A stretch of DNA of 6,480 nt from Microbacteriaceae bacterium (GCA_026785785.1 JAJAZI010000216.1:1-6480), one strand, 5' to 3'. Shown: positions 1 to 5,334, numbered from the stretch's first letter. Numbers and translations are program-made. The notes: a model not told the origin generated them from the letters alone.

Positions 1-147
1 GCCGAAACCCGTACTCTCGGCGTGCGCGGGGTTGCCGGGCCCGGGCGCTGCGGTTGTGTCTGCGACTGGCGTCTGCCTCTGGCGCTGAGAGTACGGAAAA
101 CGGTTCTTCTCTGAGCCAGGTAAGAGCCGAAACTCGTACTCTCGGCG
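1..147. repeat. Three copies of a short palindromic intergenic repeat
   Basis: A 22-bp element at 1-22 recurs at 126-147 with a single C/T difference. Each copy starts GCCGA and ends TCGGCG, so the ends pair as a small hairpin around a core CGTACTCTC. A third, inverted and partial copy lies at 83-96 (CGCTGAGAGTACGG), matching the reverse complement of 9-22 at 13 of 14 positions. No convincing gene overlaps the copies. The arrangement resembles REP-like palindromic elements that sit between genes in some actinobacteria. Whether the family occurs elsewhere in the genome cannot be seen here. Confidence 0.7.
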
Positions 148-214
148 AGCGCGAGCGCGCGATTGGGGCCGACACCAGGATCGTTGCACCTCGCCTGGGC
201 ACGTATATGCCCGC

Positions 215-328
215 GATGGCGCGTTCTACCCGCCATAATGCGTTTCACCCGCGATGGCGCGTTCTACCCGCCATACTGCGTTTCACCCGCGATGGCGCGT
301 TCTACCCGCCATACTGCGTTTCACCCGC
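215..328. repeat. 38-bp tandem repeat, three copies, each with an internal palindrome
   Basis: Copies lie at 215-252, 253-290 and 291-328. Copies two and three are identical, and copy one differs at one base (ATAATG versus ATACTG). Every unit contains ATGGCG and CGCCAT separated by nine bases, so each can form a 6-bp stem, and each ends in TTTCACCCGC. There are no spacers, so this is not a CRISPR array. Translations of the repeat in three frames look like noise (strings of R, P, T and H), so a coding role is unlikely. It could be an intergenic minisatellite, a protein-binding array or a set of RNA hairpins. Confidence 0.85.
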
Positions 329-372
329 GCGAGCCCGCGATGTGGGCGGGTATTTCTTGATTCGCGGGTGAA
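320..372. terminator. Nested hairpin, possible terminator of the mscL operon
   Basis: TTCACCCGCG at 320-329 pairs perfectly with CGCGGGTGAA at 363-372. Inside it CCCGC (334-338) pairs with GCGGG (346-350), which is followed on the plus strand by TATTTCTT. A second stem, GTGGCC (377-382) with GGCCAC (393-398), lies between it and mscL. The outer stem is strong but has no U-run in the minus direction, so it would be a U-less terminator for mscL, about 110 bp past its stop codon. The inner hairpin could instead stop a plus-strand transcript from the left. The left arm overlaps the last 38-bp repeat. Confidence 0.35.
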
Positions 373-484
373 GCGCGTGGCCGCGTGTGGTCGGCCACCC
401 GCGGTGACGCGCGTGGCCGGCGTGACGGGCCATGGACGTGCGGCCGAGTCCCGCTCTGCGATGACAGGCGGACCGGCCTCGTGC
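373..484. other. Gene-free remainder of the left intergenic region
   Basis: Together with the repeats at 1-372, this makes 484 bases with no gene I can support. Several reading frames are open because the DNA is very G+C-rich, but none has a ribosome-binding site, a recognisable motif or convincing codon usage. The decamer GCGCGTGGCC occurs twice (373-382 and 409-418). Confidence 0.6.
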
Positions 485-940
485 CTAGCGTGCCGTCTGC
501 TGGCTGTGGTTCCCTTCGGCGGAGGGGCGCCCGGCGAGGAGATCGCGGATCTCGGTGAGCAGCTCCGTCTCCGTCGGAGGCAGCTCGGCGGGAGTCGCCG
601 CCTCTTCCTGCTTCTGCTTGAGGAACGCGGCCTTCTTGAGGTGGTTGATCGGCAGCACGAGGGCGAAGTAGACGACTGCGGCCACGATCACGAACTGGAT
701 CGCCGCAGCGATGACCGAGCCGAACATAAGCTTCGCCGGCTCGCCGCCCGACGTGGTCGGGATGGTCAGCACGAGTGCCTTGCTCAGGCTCTCCGCGTTG
801 AACAGCGCTCCGATCGCGGGGTTGAAGATGCCCGCGACGAGCGAGTTGACGATCGCAGTGAAGGCCGCGCCGATGACGACGGCGACGGCGAGGTCGATCA
901 CGTTGCCGCGCAGGATGAATTCCTTGAAACCCTTGATCAT
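485..940 (-). CDS. mscL: Large-conductance mechanosensitive channel MscL
   Basis: MscL forms a homopentameric inner-membrane pore that opens under membrane tension and releases solutes during hypo-osmotic shock. The 151-residue product opens with MIKGFKEFILRGNVIDLAVA, the amphipathic N-helix and start of TM1 typical of the family. TM1 spans about residues 14-35, an extracellular loop runs to about 70, TM2 spans about 72-95, and the basic LKK of the cytoplasmic side follows. A charged C-terminal helix (TELLTEIRDLLA, about 124-136) matches the family's bundle, and about 15 extra hydrophilic residues follow. I chose ATG at 940 over an in-frame GTG at 946 because AGGGG at 950-946 lies 5 nt before the ATG but abuts the GTG, and because family members start at this methionine. 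It is the last gene of the fthC-fmdB-mscL operon, 8 nt after the previous stop. Confidence 0.96.
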   Translation of the reverse strand: MIKGFKEFILRGNVIDLAVAVVIGAAFTAIVNSLVAGIFNPAIGALFNAESLSKALVLTIPTTSGGEPAKLMFGSVIAAAIQFVIVAAVVYFALVLPINHLKKAAFLKQKQEEAATPAELPPTETELLTEIRDLLAGRPSAEGNHSQQTAR

Positions 941-945
941 GACCA

Positions 946-951
946 CCCCTA
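946..951 (-). promoter_or_regulatory. mscL ribosome-binding site overlapping the upstream stop codon
   Basis: On the minus strand the TAG stop of the zinc-ribbon gene (951-949) supplies the AG of the AGGGG Shine-Dalgarno (950-946), which is 5 nt from the mscL ATG. Ribosomes ending the upstream gene would sit on the mscL initiation site, so translational coupling is likely. The overlap also decides the mscL start. Confidence 0.65.
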
Positions 952-1488
952 CTTCGTGATGGATGCGGTGGGCTTGGCCGATGAGGGGGAGCCTGCGCGG
1001 GACGAACGGGAGGAGCCGGAGTTGCCCGAGCCGGAGGAGCCGGACTTGCCCGAACCGGAGCCGCCCGAACCGGAGCCGCCCGAACCGGAGCCGCCCGAAC
1101 CGGAGCCGCCCGAACCGGAGCCGCCCGAACCCGAGCTGCCCGAGCCGGAGCTGCCCGAGCCGGAGCCGCCTGAGCCGGACCCGCCTGAGCCGGACCCGCC
1201 CGAGCCGGATCCGGCATCCGACTTACCGGATCCCGAATCGGACTTGCCAGCGCCGGCATCCGACTTGCCTGACCCGGTGGACTCAGACGTCCTGGTCGCG
1301 GAGGTCTGGTCGGTACGGGAGTCGTTGCGGTAGAAGCCCGAGCCGGTGAAGCTCACACCGATCGCGCTGAAGACCTTGCGGAGTCGGCCGTGGCAGGCGC
1401 GGCACTCACTCAGCGAGTCGTCTGTGAACGCCTGCTGAATGTCGAACGCGTTCTCGCACTCGGTGCAGCGATAGGAATAGGTGGGCAC
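949..1488 (-). CDS. FmdB-family zinc-ribbon protein with Gly/Ser tail, probable Ruc-type chaperone
   Basis: The 179-residue product begins MPTYSYRCTECENAF, the FmdB/regulatory-protein zinc-ribbon signature. Cysteines 8, 11, 29 and 32 form two CxxC knuckles, and FSAIGVSFTGSGFYRNDSR (about 40-58) is the usual end of the domain. From about residue 66 the rest is low-complexity Gly/Ser with scattered Lys and Asp, certainly disordered. In Mycobacterium tuberculosis the gene at the same place, Rv0991c (Ruc), encodes a redox-regulated holdase chaperone with the same layout of four-Cys zinc ribbon plus disordered tail. Orthology is inferred from position and architecture. The start is GTG at 1488 with GGAGG (1498-1494) 5 nt upstream. 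It lies between the cyclo-ligase (29-bp gap) and mscL (8-bp gap). The tail is encoded by tandem 15-bp repeats and may vary in length between strains. Confidence 0.88.
   Translation of the reverse strand: MPTYSYRCTECENAFDIQQAFTDDSLSECRACHGRLRKVFSAIGVSFTGSGFYRNDSRTDQTSATRTSESTGSGKSDAGAGKSDSGSGKSDAGSGSGGSGSGGSGSGGSGSGSSGSGSSGSGGSGSGGSGSGGSGSGGSGSGGSGSGKSGSSGSGNSGSSRSSRAGSPSSAKPTASITK
1021..1215 (-). repeat. 15-bp coding tandem repeat (Gly-Ser-Gly-Gly-Ser units)
   Basis: Near-identical 15-bp units of the type CCCGAACCGGAGCCG run in tandem within the zinc-ribbon gene. The central copies at about 1051-1130 are identical; the flanking copies drift (GAGCCG, GAGCTG, CCTGAG). On the coding strand they read as repeated GSGGS. 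The period is a multiple of three, so gain or loss of a unit keeps the frame. The opposite strand reads as Pro-Glu-Pro repeats, which is an artefact of the repeat. Confidence 0.85.
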
Positions 1489-1493
1489 GAGAA

Positions 1494-1498
1494 CCTCC
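1494..1498 (-). promoter_or_regulatory. Shine-Dalgarno GGAGG of the zinc-ribbon gene
   Basis: The minus strand reads GGAGG, then TTCTC, then the GTG start at 1488. This strong site supports a non-ATG start. It contrasts with the first gene of the operon, which has no ribosome-binding site. Confidence 0.75.
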
Positions 1499-1517
1499 GT
1501 GTTGATGCCGGTGGGAA

Positions 1518-2096
1518 CTAGAAGGTGACGATCGCGCTCGGTGTGATGACACCGTCCACGCTTCTGTCGTGCACCTCGACGGGCACCGAGTCGACCAGCT
1601 CCGTGTCGAATACAACAGCATAGACCGGCGGGCAGCGTTCCATCGATCCGAGGGTGCGGTCGAAGTATCCTCGGCCCCAGCCCAGCCTCATGCCGGACCG
1701 GTCGACAGCCGCCGCGGGAACGACAATGAGGTCGACGTCGTTGATCGCGATCGGCCCGAGCAGGTCGCCTACCGGCTCCGGCATTCCGTACAACCCCTCG
1801 GTCTCCTGCCGCCCGTCGGTCACGGCCCAGTCGAGCAGGCCGTCGTCTCTGGAGACGGGCACGAGCACGCGGATGCCCTGGCCGATCGCCCAGTCCACGA
1901 AGGGGCGGATGTTGGGCTCGTCGTACGTGGGCAGGAAGGCGGCGATCGACGTGACGCGGAGGCGGGTGGCAAGATCGACGAGATGATCGCTCAGGGCGGC
2001 AGTCGCGGCGTCGCGCTCGCGATCGGACAGCTGGCGGCGGCGCTCTCGCAGCTCTACCCGGAGGGCGCGCTTCTGGTGGCTCGCGTCGCCCGTCAT
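1518..2096 (-). CDS. 5-formyltetrahydrofolate cyclo-ligase (5,10-methenyl-THF synthetase)
   Basis: This cytosolic enzyme uses ATP to convert 5-formyl-THF to 5,10-methenyl-THF, salvaging an otherwise dead-end folate. The 192-residue length is normal. The N-terminus has the family pattern of basic residues that bind ATP and folate (K10, then LRVELRERRRQLS at 12-24). FLPTYDEPNI at 54-63 matches the substrate-binding strand. The signature GMRLGWGRGYFDR (135-147) is the conserved Gly-rich ATP loop, and DRSVDGVITP (177-186) is the C-terminal motif. It is the first gene of a minus-strand operon with the zinc-ribbon gene and mscL, as in the Rv0992c-Rv0991c arrangement. ATG at 2096 has no Shine-Dalgarno, and a TAAGAT box 7 nt upstream suggests a leaderless mRNA. 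The gene is divergent from galU. Confidence 0.95.
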   Translation of the reverse strand: MTGDASHQKRALRVELRERRRQLSDRERDAATAALSDHLVDLATRLRVTSIAAFLPTYDEPNIRPFVDWAIGQGIRVLVPVSRDDGLLDWAVTDGRQETEGLYGMPEPVGDLLGPIAINDVDLIVVPAAAVDRSGMRLGWGRGYFDRTLGSMERCPPVYAVVFDTELVDSVPVEVHDRSVDGVITPSAIVTF

Positions 2097-2103
2097 GATC
2101 GCA

Positions 2104-2109
2104 ATCTTA
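2104..2109 (-). promoter_or_regulatory. -10 box of the cyclo-ligase operon, likely leaderless
   Basis: The minus strand reads TAAGAT, then seven bases, then the ATG at 2096. A start site about 7 nt after the box would fall on or beside the ATG, leaving no leader. No Shine-Dalgarno is present. No good TTGACA-like -35 is found at 16-18 bp spacing, so the call rests on the -10 and its distance. Confidence 0.5.
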
Positions 2110-2151
2110 GGGCAGGCGGAACCGTTGATCTGCGAGAAACCTTCGACCGGC

Positions 2152-2157
2152 TAACCT
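2152..2157 (+). promoter_or_regulatory. -10 box of galU, likely leaderless
   Basis: TAACCT ends 6 nt before the galU ATG, and the intervening AAGCCC holds no ribosome-binding site. A TTGATC at 2125-2130 could be a -35, but the 21-bp spacing is long. The divergent cyclo-ligase box lies 42 bp to the left, so both promoters share the 67-bp gap at 2097-2163. Confidence 0.5.
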
Positions 2158-2163
2158 AAGCCC

Positions 2164-3057
2164 ATGGCATTTGAGATCACCAAGGCAGTTATTCCCGCAG
2201 CCGGGCTCGGAACGAGGTTTCTCCCCGCGACCAAGGCAATGCCCAAAGAGATGCTCCCGGTCGTGGATAAGCCAGCCATCCAGTACGTGGTCGAAGAGGC
2301 CGTTGCCGCGGGACTGCACGACGTGCTCATGATCACCGGGCGCAACAAGAACGCCCTCGAGAACCATTTCGACCGCGTTGGCGAGCTCGAAGCGACCCTC
2401 GAACGCAAGGGCGACACCGACCGTCTGCAGAAGGTCAACTACTCCACCGACCTCGCCGACGTGCACTACGTGCGCCAGGGCGACCCCAAGGGCCTGGGCC
2501 ACGCGGTCCTCCGCGCGAAGATGCACGTCGGACGGGAGCCGTTCGCGGTGCTTCTCGGCGACGACATCATCGATCCCCGCGACGTGCTGCTGACCCGCAT
2601 GATCGAGGAACAGGGCAAGCGCAACGCGAGCATCGTCGCGCTGCTCGAGGTCGACCCCTCTGTCGCCCACATGTACGGTGTGGCTACGATCGAGGAGACC
2701 GACACCGACGACGTCGTGCGTATCACCGGCCTCGTCGAGAAGCCAGCGCCGGGCACCGCGCCTTCGAACTACGCGATCATCGGGCGTTACGTGCTGCGGC
2801 CAGAGGTCTTCGACGTGCTCGAGAAGACCGAGCCGGGCAAGGGGGGCGAGATTCAGCTGACCGACGCGCTCGAGAAGATGGCGCAGGCCCCCGACTGGAC
2901 CGGCGGTGTCTACGGCGTCGTCTTCCGTGGCCGCCGGTACGACACCGGAGACCGGCTTGATTACATCAAGGCGATCGTGCAGCTCGCGGTCGAGCGCGAG
3001 GATCTCGGGCCCGACCTGCGTCCCTGGCTGAAGGACTTCGCGAGCAACCTAGACTGA
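2164..3057 (+). CDS. galU: UTP-glucose-1-phosphate uridylyltransferase GalU
   Basis: GalU makes UDP-glucose from UTP and glucose-1-phosphate in the cytosol, supplying glucosyl groups for envelope polysaccharides, glycolipids and trehalose. The 297-residue product is full length. Its N-terminal nucleotide-binding motif GLGTRFLPATKAMPKEMLPV lies at 14-33, followed by DKPAIQYVVEEA (35-46). The acidic metal-binding LLGDDII is at 130-136, VEKP with the catalytic-site lysine at 191-194, GGEIQLTDAL at 227-236, and RYDTGDRLDYIKA near 258-270. All mark bacterial GalU rather than an RmlA thymidylyltransferase. ATG at 2164 has no Shine-Dalgarno, and the -10 box 6 nt upstream suggests leaderless translation. 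Downstream comes rimJ after 4 bp. In mycobacteria, corynebacteria and streptomycetes a gephyrin/MoeA-like gene commonly sits between the two; it is absent here. Confidence 0.97.
   Translation: MAFEITKAVIPAAGLGTRFLPATKAMPKEMLPVVDKPAIQYVVEEAVAAGLHDVLMITGRNKNALENHFDRVGELEATLERKGDTDRLQKVNYSTDLADVHYVRQGDPKGLGHAVLRAKMHVGREPFAVLLGDDIIDPRDVLLTRMIEEQGKRNASIVALLEVDPSVAHMYGVATIEETDTDDVVRITGLVEKPAPGTAPSNYAIIGRYVLRPEVFDVLEKTEPGKGGEIQLTDALEKMAQAPDWTGGVYGVVFRGRRYDTGDRLDYIKAIVQLAVEREDLGPDLRPWLKDFASNLD
3050..3055 (+). promoter_or_regulatory. -10 box of the acetyltransferase gene inside the galU end
   Basis: TAGACT spans the last Leu and Asp codons and the first base of the galU stop. It ends 6 nt before the next ATG at 3062. 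No Shine-Dalgarno precedes that ATG. The spacing matches the galU and SepX-like genes, which suggests an internal leaderless promoter in addition to read-through from galU. No clear -35 is visible. Confidence 0.45.
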
Positions 3058-3061
3058 CGAA

Positions 3062-3724
3062 ATGGTGACGCCGATTCCCACATTGCGTGAAGGTGCGGTG
3101 ACAATCCGACCCATCCGTCTTCGTGACGCGCGCGCGCTCGAACGCGAGCTGCTCGACAACCGCGGATGGTTGCGCAAGTGGGAGGCAACCAACCCGCACG
3201 GTCCGATGAGCTTCGACACGCGGGCCAGCATCCGCAGCCTGCAGGCCAACGCGCGCGCCGGTCTGGGGCTCCCGTTCGCGATCGAATATGACGGCGAGTT
3301 TGCGGGCCAGCTGAACGTGTCGTCGATCACCTACGGCTCGCTCGGGTCGGCGACGATCGGATACTGGGTGTCGGAGCGGTTCGCTGGCAAGGGTGTCACC
3401 CCCACCGCGGTGGCGCTCGCGACGGACTTCTGCTTCTTCCGCGCGGGCCTGCACCGCATGGAGATCTGCATCCGACCGGAGAATGTTCCCTCGTTGCGTG
3501 TGGTCGAGAAGCTCGGCTTCCGCTACGAGGGGCTCCGCCGCCGCTACATCCACATCAACGGCGACTGGCGCGACCACTTCTGCTTCGCGCTCGTCGTCGA
3601 GGAGCTCGCAACCGGCGTGCTCCGCCGCTGGCTGGATGGCCGCGTGCCCACGGCGAACGCCATGATTCCGGAGAGCGACCAGAGCGCGGCGCAGGTTCCT
3701 CTGCGCCTCGGCGCATCGGGCTGA
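3062..3724 (+). CDS. rimJ: GNAT-family N-acetyltransferase, RimJ/RimL type
   Basis: RimJ/RimL-type enzymes transfer acetyl from acetyl-CoA to protein N-termini, classically ribosomal proteins S5 and L7/L12; the true substrate in actinobacteria is unknown. The 220-residue product opens with VTIRPIRLRDARALEREL (13-30), the first strand and helix of the fold. The acetyl-CoA pyrophosphate loop is RFAGKGVTPTAVALA (106-120). RMEICIRPENVPSLRVVEKL (132-151) followed by GFRYEG is the typical third and fourth motif. A C-terminal stretch after about 190 is variable. ATG at 3062 lies 4 nt after galU; a GTG at 3065 is the only near alternative. No ribosome-binding site is seen. The position corresponds to Rv0995 (rimJ) between the galU/moeA pair and Rv0996. 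The gene symbol rests on synteny as much as on sequence. Confidence 0.9.
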   Translation: MVTPIPTLREGAVTIRPIRLRDARALERELLDNRGWLRKWEATNPHGPMSFDTRASIRSLQANARAGLGLPFAIEYDGEFAGQLNVSSITYGSLGSATIGYWVSERFAGKGVTPTAVALATDFCFFRAGLHRMEICIRPENVPSLRVVEKLGFRYEGLRRRYIHINGDWRDHFCFALVVEELATGVLRRWLDGRVPTANAMIPESDQSAAQVPLRLGASG

Positions 3725-3764
3725 CACACCTTCACGAATCGGGCCGAATTTCGTTCCCGGCACC

Positions 3765-3770
3765 TACCGT
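3765..3770 (+). promoter_or_regulatory. -10 box of the SepX/GlpR-like gene, likely leaderless
   Basis: TACCGT is followed by GTAGTC and then the ATG at 3777, the same 6-nt spacing as at galU and the acetyltransferase gene. No Shine-Dalgarno lies in the 52-bp gap after the acetyltransferase stop, and there is no terminator there either. No convincing -35 was found. Confidence 0.5.
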
Positions 3771-3776
3771 GTAGTC

Positions 3777-4700
3777 ATGGGACTCGAGGGAATTGGATCA
3801 AGCGTCGTCATCGCCCTCGCGGCGGTGCTCTGGCTCGTCTACCTGATCCCGACCTGGTTCCGTCGGCGCGAGTACGTCTCCACCGAACGCAACGCCGTGC
3901 GGCTGCAGCAAACCCTGCGGATCCTCGCCGAGACGGCCGAGTTGCCCGCACCGGTGCGCGCGGAAGCGACCGCCCGCAGCGTCGCAGCCCAGCAGAAGCT
4001 GCTCCGCCAGGAGTTCGAGCGGGCCCGGGCGGTCGAACGCGCCCGGGAGACAGCGATGAGCCGCGCCGCCGCCCAGACACTCGCGACCCTCAAGCCCGCG
4101 ATCGCGTCGACGCTCGTCGCGACTTCGCCCGCAGCGAGGCGCCTGCGCCGATCCCGGGCCGCGACGACGGTGCTGCTCGCCCTGTCGCTCGCGACGGTGG
4201 CACTCGGATTCGCGCCGATCGCCGCCGGCGTCTCGACGATCCTCATCGCCAGCGGGCTGCTCGCTGCCACGGCATCCGGCCTGCTGCTGCGCACGATGGC
4301 CGCGGTCGCGCACGACCGGCGCCGCCTCGCCTTCGAGCTCGGCGCGCGTCCGGCCCCGCGCCGCCTAGTCGACTACTCTCTCGAGCAGCAGGCGTCGATC
4401 CCCGCAAGTGCGCCGGCCTGGACCCCTGTTCCGGTGCCCAAGCCCCTCTATCTGTCGAAGCCGCCGACCCAGTCCGTCGTGTCCGACGCGGCGATCGCCG
4501 AGACCCACGCCCGGCTGCTCGCCGAGGCGGAGGAGACCGAGCGCGCCGCCCGCGCGGTCGAGCGGAGCGAGAAGGTCATCCCCATCGTCCGTCCCGCCGC
4601 CGCCACCGACAGCCGCTTCGCACGGATGGGCATCGTCGATGAGACGGAGAGCACCGTCACGAACCTCGACGAGGCGCTCCGCCGCCGCCGCGCCGTCTGA
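3777..4700 (+). CDS. SepX/GlpR-like three-TM cell-division protein
   Basis: This 307-residue membrane protein has TM1 at about 10-27 followed directly by PTWFRRREYVSTERNAVRLQ (25-44). A helical, likely coiled segment rich in Arg, Ala and Glu runs about 57-106. A hydrophobic hairpin gives TM2 (about 129-148) and TM3 (about 150-171). The cytoplasmic tail is Pro-rich at 209-231, helical to about 265, and ends LDEALRRRRAV. One N-terminal TM with a P-W-RR-acid motif, a distal TM pair and a basic C-terminus match the actinobacterial family of streptomycete SepX and corynebacterial GlpR, the receptor for gephyrin-like Glp. Both act at division sites. The position after rimJ matches Rv0996 and glpR. 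Assignment rests on architecture and synteny, not alignment. No glp gene is adjacent. The start lacks a Shine-Dalgarno. A generic membrane protein is the alternative. Confidence 0.72.
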   Translation: MGLEGIGSSVVIALAAVLWLVYLIPTWFRRREYVSTERNAVRLQQTLRILAETAELPAPVRAEATARSVAAQQKLLRQEFERARAVERARETAMSRAAAQTLATLKPAIASTLVATSPAARRLRRSRAATTVLLALSLATVALGFAPIAAGVSTILIASGLLAATASGLLLRTMAAVAHDRRRLAFELGARPAPRRLVDYSLEQQASIPASAPAWTPVPVPKPLYLSKPPTQSVVSDAAIAETHARLLAEAEETERAARAVERSEKVIPIVRPAAATDSRFARMGIVDETESTVTNLDEALRRRRAV

Positions 4701-4746
4701 CCGCTCCACGGGCCGCGCCGCGAACGTCGGCTCCTCGGAATCCTGA

Positions 4747-4752
4747 TATCGT
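4747..4752 (+). promoter_or_regulatory. Possible -10 box for the tRNA-Ala gene
   Basis: TATCGT fits TANNNT and lies 11 nt before the mature tRNA 5' end, leaving a few-base leader for RNase P to remove. No clear -35 is seen. Read-through from the gene ending at 4700 is also possible, as no terminator separates them. Confidence 0.4.
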
Positions 4753-4763
4753 AAAAGCACTGC

Positions 4764-4836
4764 GGGCCCTTGGCGCAGTTGGTAGCGCGCCTCGTTCGCA
4801 TCGAGGAGGTCAGGAGTTCGAATCTCCTAGGGTCCA
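4764..4836 (+). tRNA. tRNA-Ala (anticodon CGC)
   Basis: The 73-nt cloverleaf folds completely. The acceptor is GGGCCCT (4764-4770) with AGGGTCC (4829-4835). The D stem is GCGC/GCGC (4773-4776, 4785-4788). The anticodon stem is CCTCG/CGAGG (4790-4794, 4802-4806) around TTCGCAT, and the T stem is AGGAG/CTCCT (4812-4816, 4824-4828) around TTCGAAT. Anticodon CGC at 4797-4799 reads GCG. The acceptor has a single wobble, G3-U70, the main identity element for alanyl-tRNA synthetase, with discriminator A73 at 4836. The 3' CCA is not encoded (CAC follows), so it must be added by the nucleotidyltransferase. No duplicate of the tRNA 3' end is seen in the window, so it does not mark an integrated element here. 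Confidence 0.98.
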
Positions 4837-4855
4837 CACCGGCGGTTTCAGGAAA

Positions 4856-4865
4856 TCTCGCGAGA
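4856..4865. repeat. Perfect 10-bp palindrome after the tRNA
   Basis: TCTCGCGAGA is flanked by GAAA on the left and GTTTTC on the right. It lies 19 nt past the tRNA and could be a protein site or a weak extra stop signal. Function is unknown. Confidence 0.35.
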
Positions 4866-4883
4866 GTTTTCGGTAAATTGCGC

Positions 4884-4932
4884 GAAGCAGCTTGGCTCGG
4901 GTTAGATCCCGTGCCGGGCTGCTTCTTTTTTT
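4884..4932 (+). terminator. Strong Rho-independent terminator after tRNA-Ala
   Basis: GAAGCAGC (4884-4891) pairs perfectly with GCTGCTTC (4918-4925). The stem continues through two possible G-U pairs and then GGCTCGGG/CCCGTGCC (4894-4901, 4908-4915) with one T-T mismatch, closing on the loop TTAGAT. Seven T residues follow directly (4926-4932). This classical structure would end transcripts from the tRNA and probably from the upstream plus-strand genes. Confidence 0.9.
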
Positions 4933-5049
4933 GGCAGTTTGGCGTTCGGATTGCTTGGGTCGCGGGGAAGAATGCGATCAACGCGAAGAAGCCTGTGCGG
5001 TGGGCAGACTGAAGCCTTCATTGGTTGGTGGTTCGTTCGGGGAATCGGG

Positions 5050-5268
5050 GTGCCGGGCTGCGTCAGCTCGGGCGACCCCGGAGGCCCGCAACCGGAAGTA
5101 CTCTGCGCGGCGGGCCCGGCCGTGTCTCTTGGCATCGATGCCGGCGTCGACCAACCACTGGTAGCAACTGGCGGGATGGAGGCCAACCTCCCCTGCGGTG
5201 AGGCTGACTTTGCAGAGGAGTTCGAACGCGTCGAGGAACCGGTTCCTCTCAGCCTCGCGGTAGATAGG
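5050..5268 (-). pseudogene. Remnant of a transposase-like helix-turn-helix protein (IS30-like N-terminus)
   Basis: The minus strand reads PIYREAERNRFLDAFELLCK, then SLTAGEVGLHPASCYQWLVD (a helix-turn-helix). AGIDAKRHGRARRAEYFRLR and ASGVARADAARH follow. The second half resembles the repeated 'EY.RLRA.GV.R..AA' unit that precedes the catalytic domain of actinobacterial IS30-type transposases. After AARH the match stops where a second helix-turn-helix should follow; the frame runs through unrelated residues to a TGA at 4978-4980. No catalytic DDE region is present. The frame is open upstream to the mevalonate kinase stop at 5359, but no ATG or GTG precedes the helix-turn-helix. It therefore looks like a decayed fragment. 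Family assignment is from memory of motif style; an unrelated DNA-binding protein fragment is possible. Confidence 0.5.
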
Positions 5269-5301
5269 GCGGGACGGCGAAGTGTTTGTGTCGGGCAGGT
5301 T

Positions 5302-5334
5302 GTCGCAACTCTCAGAGAGGGCGAGTGTTGCGAC
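5302..5334 (-). terminator. Inverted repeat after mevalonate kinase, possible terminator
   Basis: GTCGCAAC (5302-5309) and GTTGCGAC (5327-5334) pair perfectly around a 17-nt loop. An alternative small palindrome, CTCTC-A-GAGAG (5309-5319), overlaps it. It begins 25 nt after the mevalonate kinase stop. No U-run follows on the minus strand, so it would be a U-less terminator, or an inverted repeat tied to the nearby transposase remnant. Confidence 0.4.

Noticed and set aside
215..328. Possible CRISPR array
   Set aside because: The 38-bp repeats are directly adjacent with no spacers, and no cas gene is present.
941..946. GTG at 946 as the mscL start
   Set aside because: It would leave no space between the Shine-Dalgarno and the start codon. 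The ATG at 940 has 5-nt spacing and matches the family N-terminus.
321..1259. Long minus-strand frame rich in Ala, Pro and Arg
   Set aside because: It is an out-of-frame reading of the mscL/zinc-ribbon operon, with repeats that are the tandem repeat in another frame.
254..1333. Long plus-strand open frame of 359 codons with Pro-Glu-Pro repeats
   Set aside because: It lies antisense to mscL and the zinc-ribbon gene, both well supported. The repeats are the reverse complement of the Gly/Ser codons, and there is no start signal.
4764..4836. tRNA-Ala as the attachment site of an integrated element
   Set aside because: No repeat of the tRNA 3' end and no integrase gene were found in the window. 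The terminator follows at once and the surroundings are ordinary chromosomal genes.
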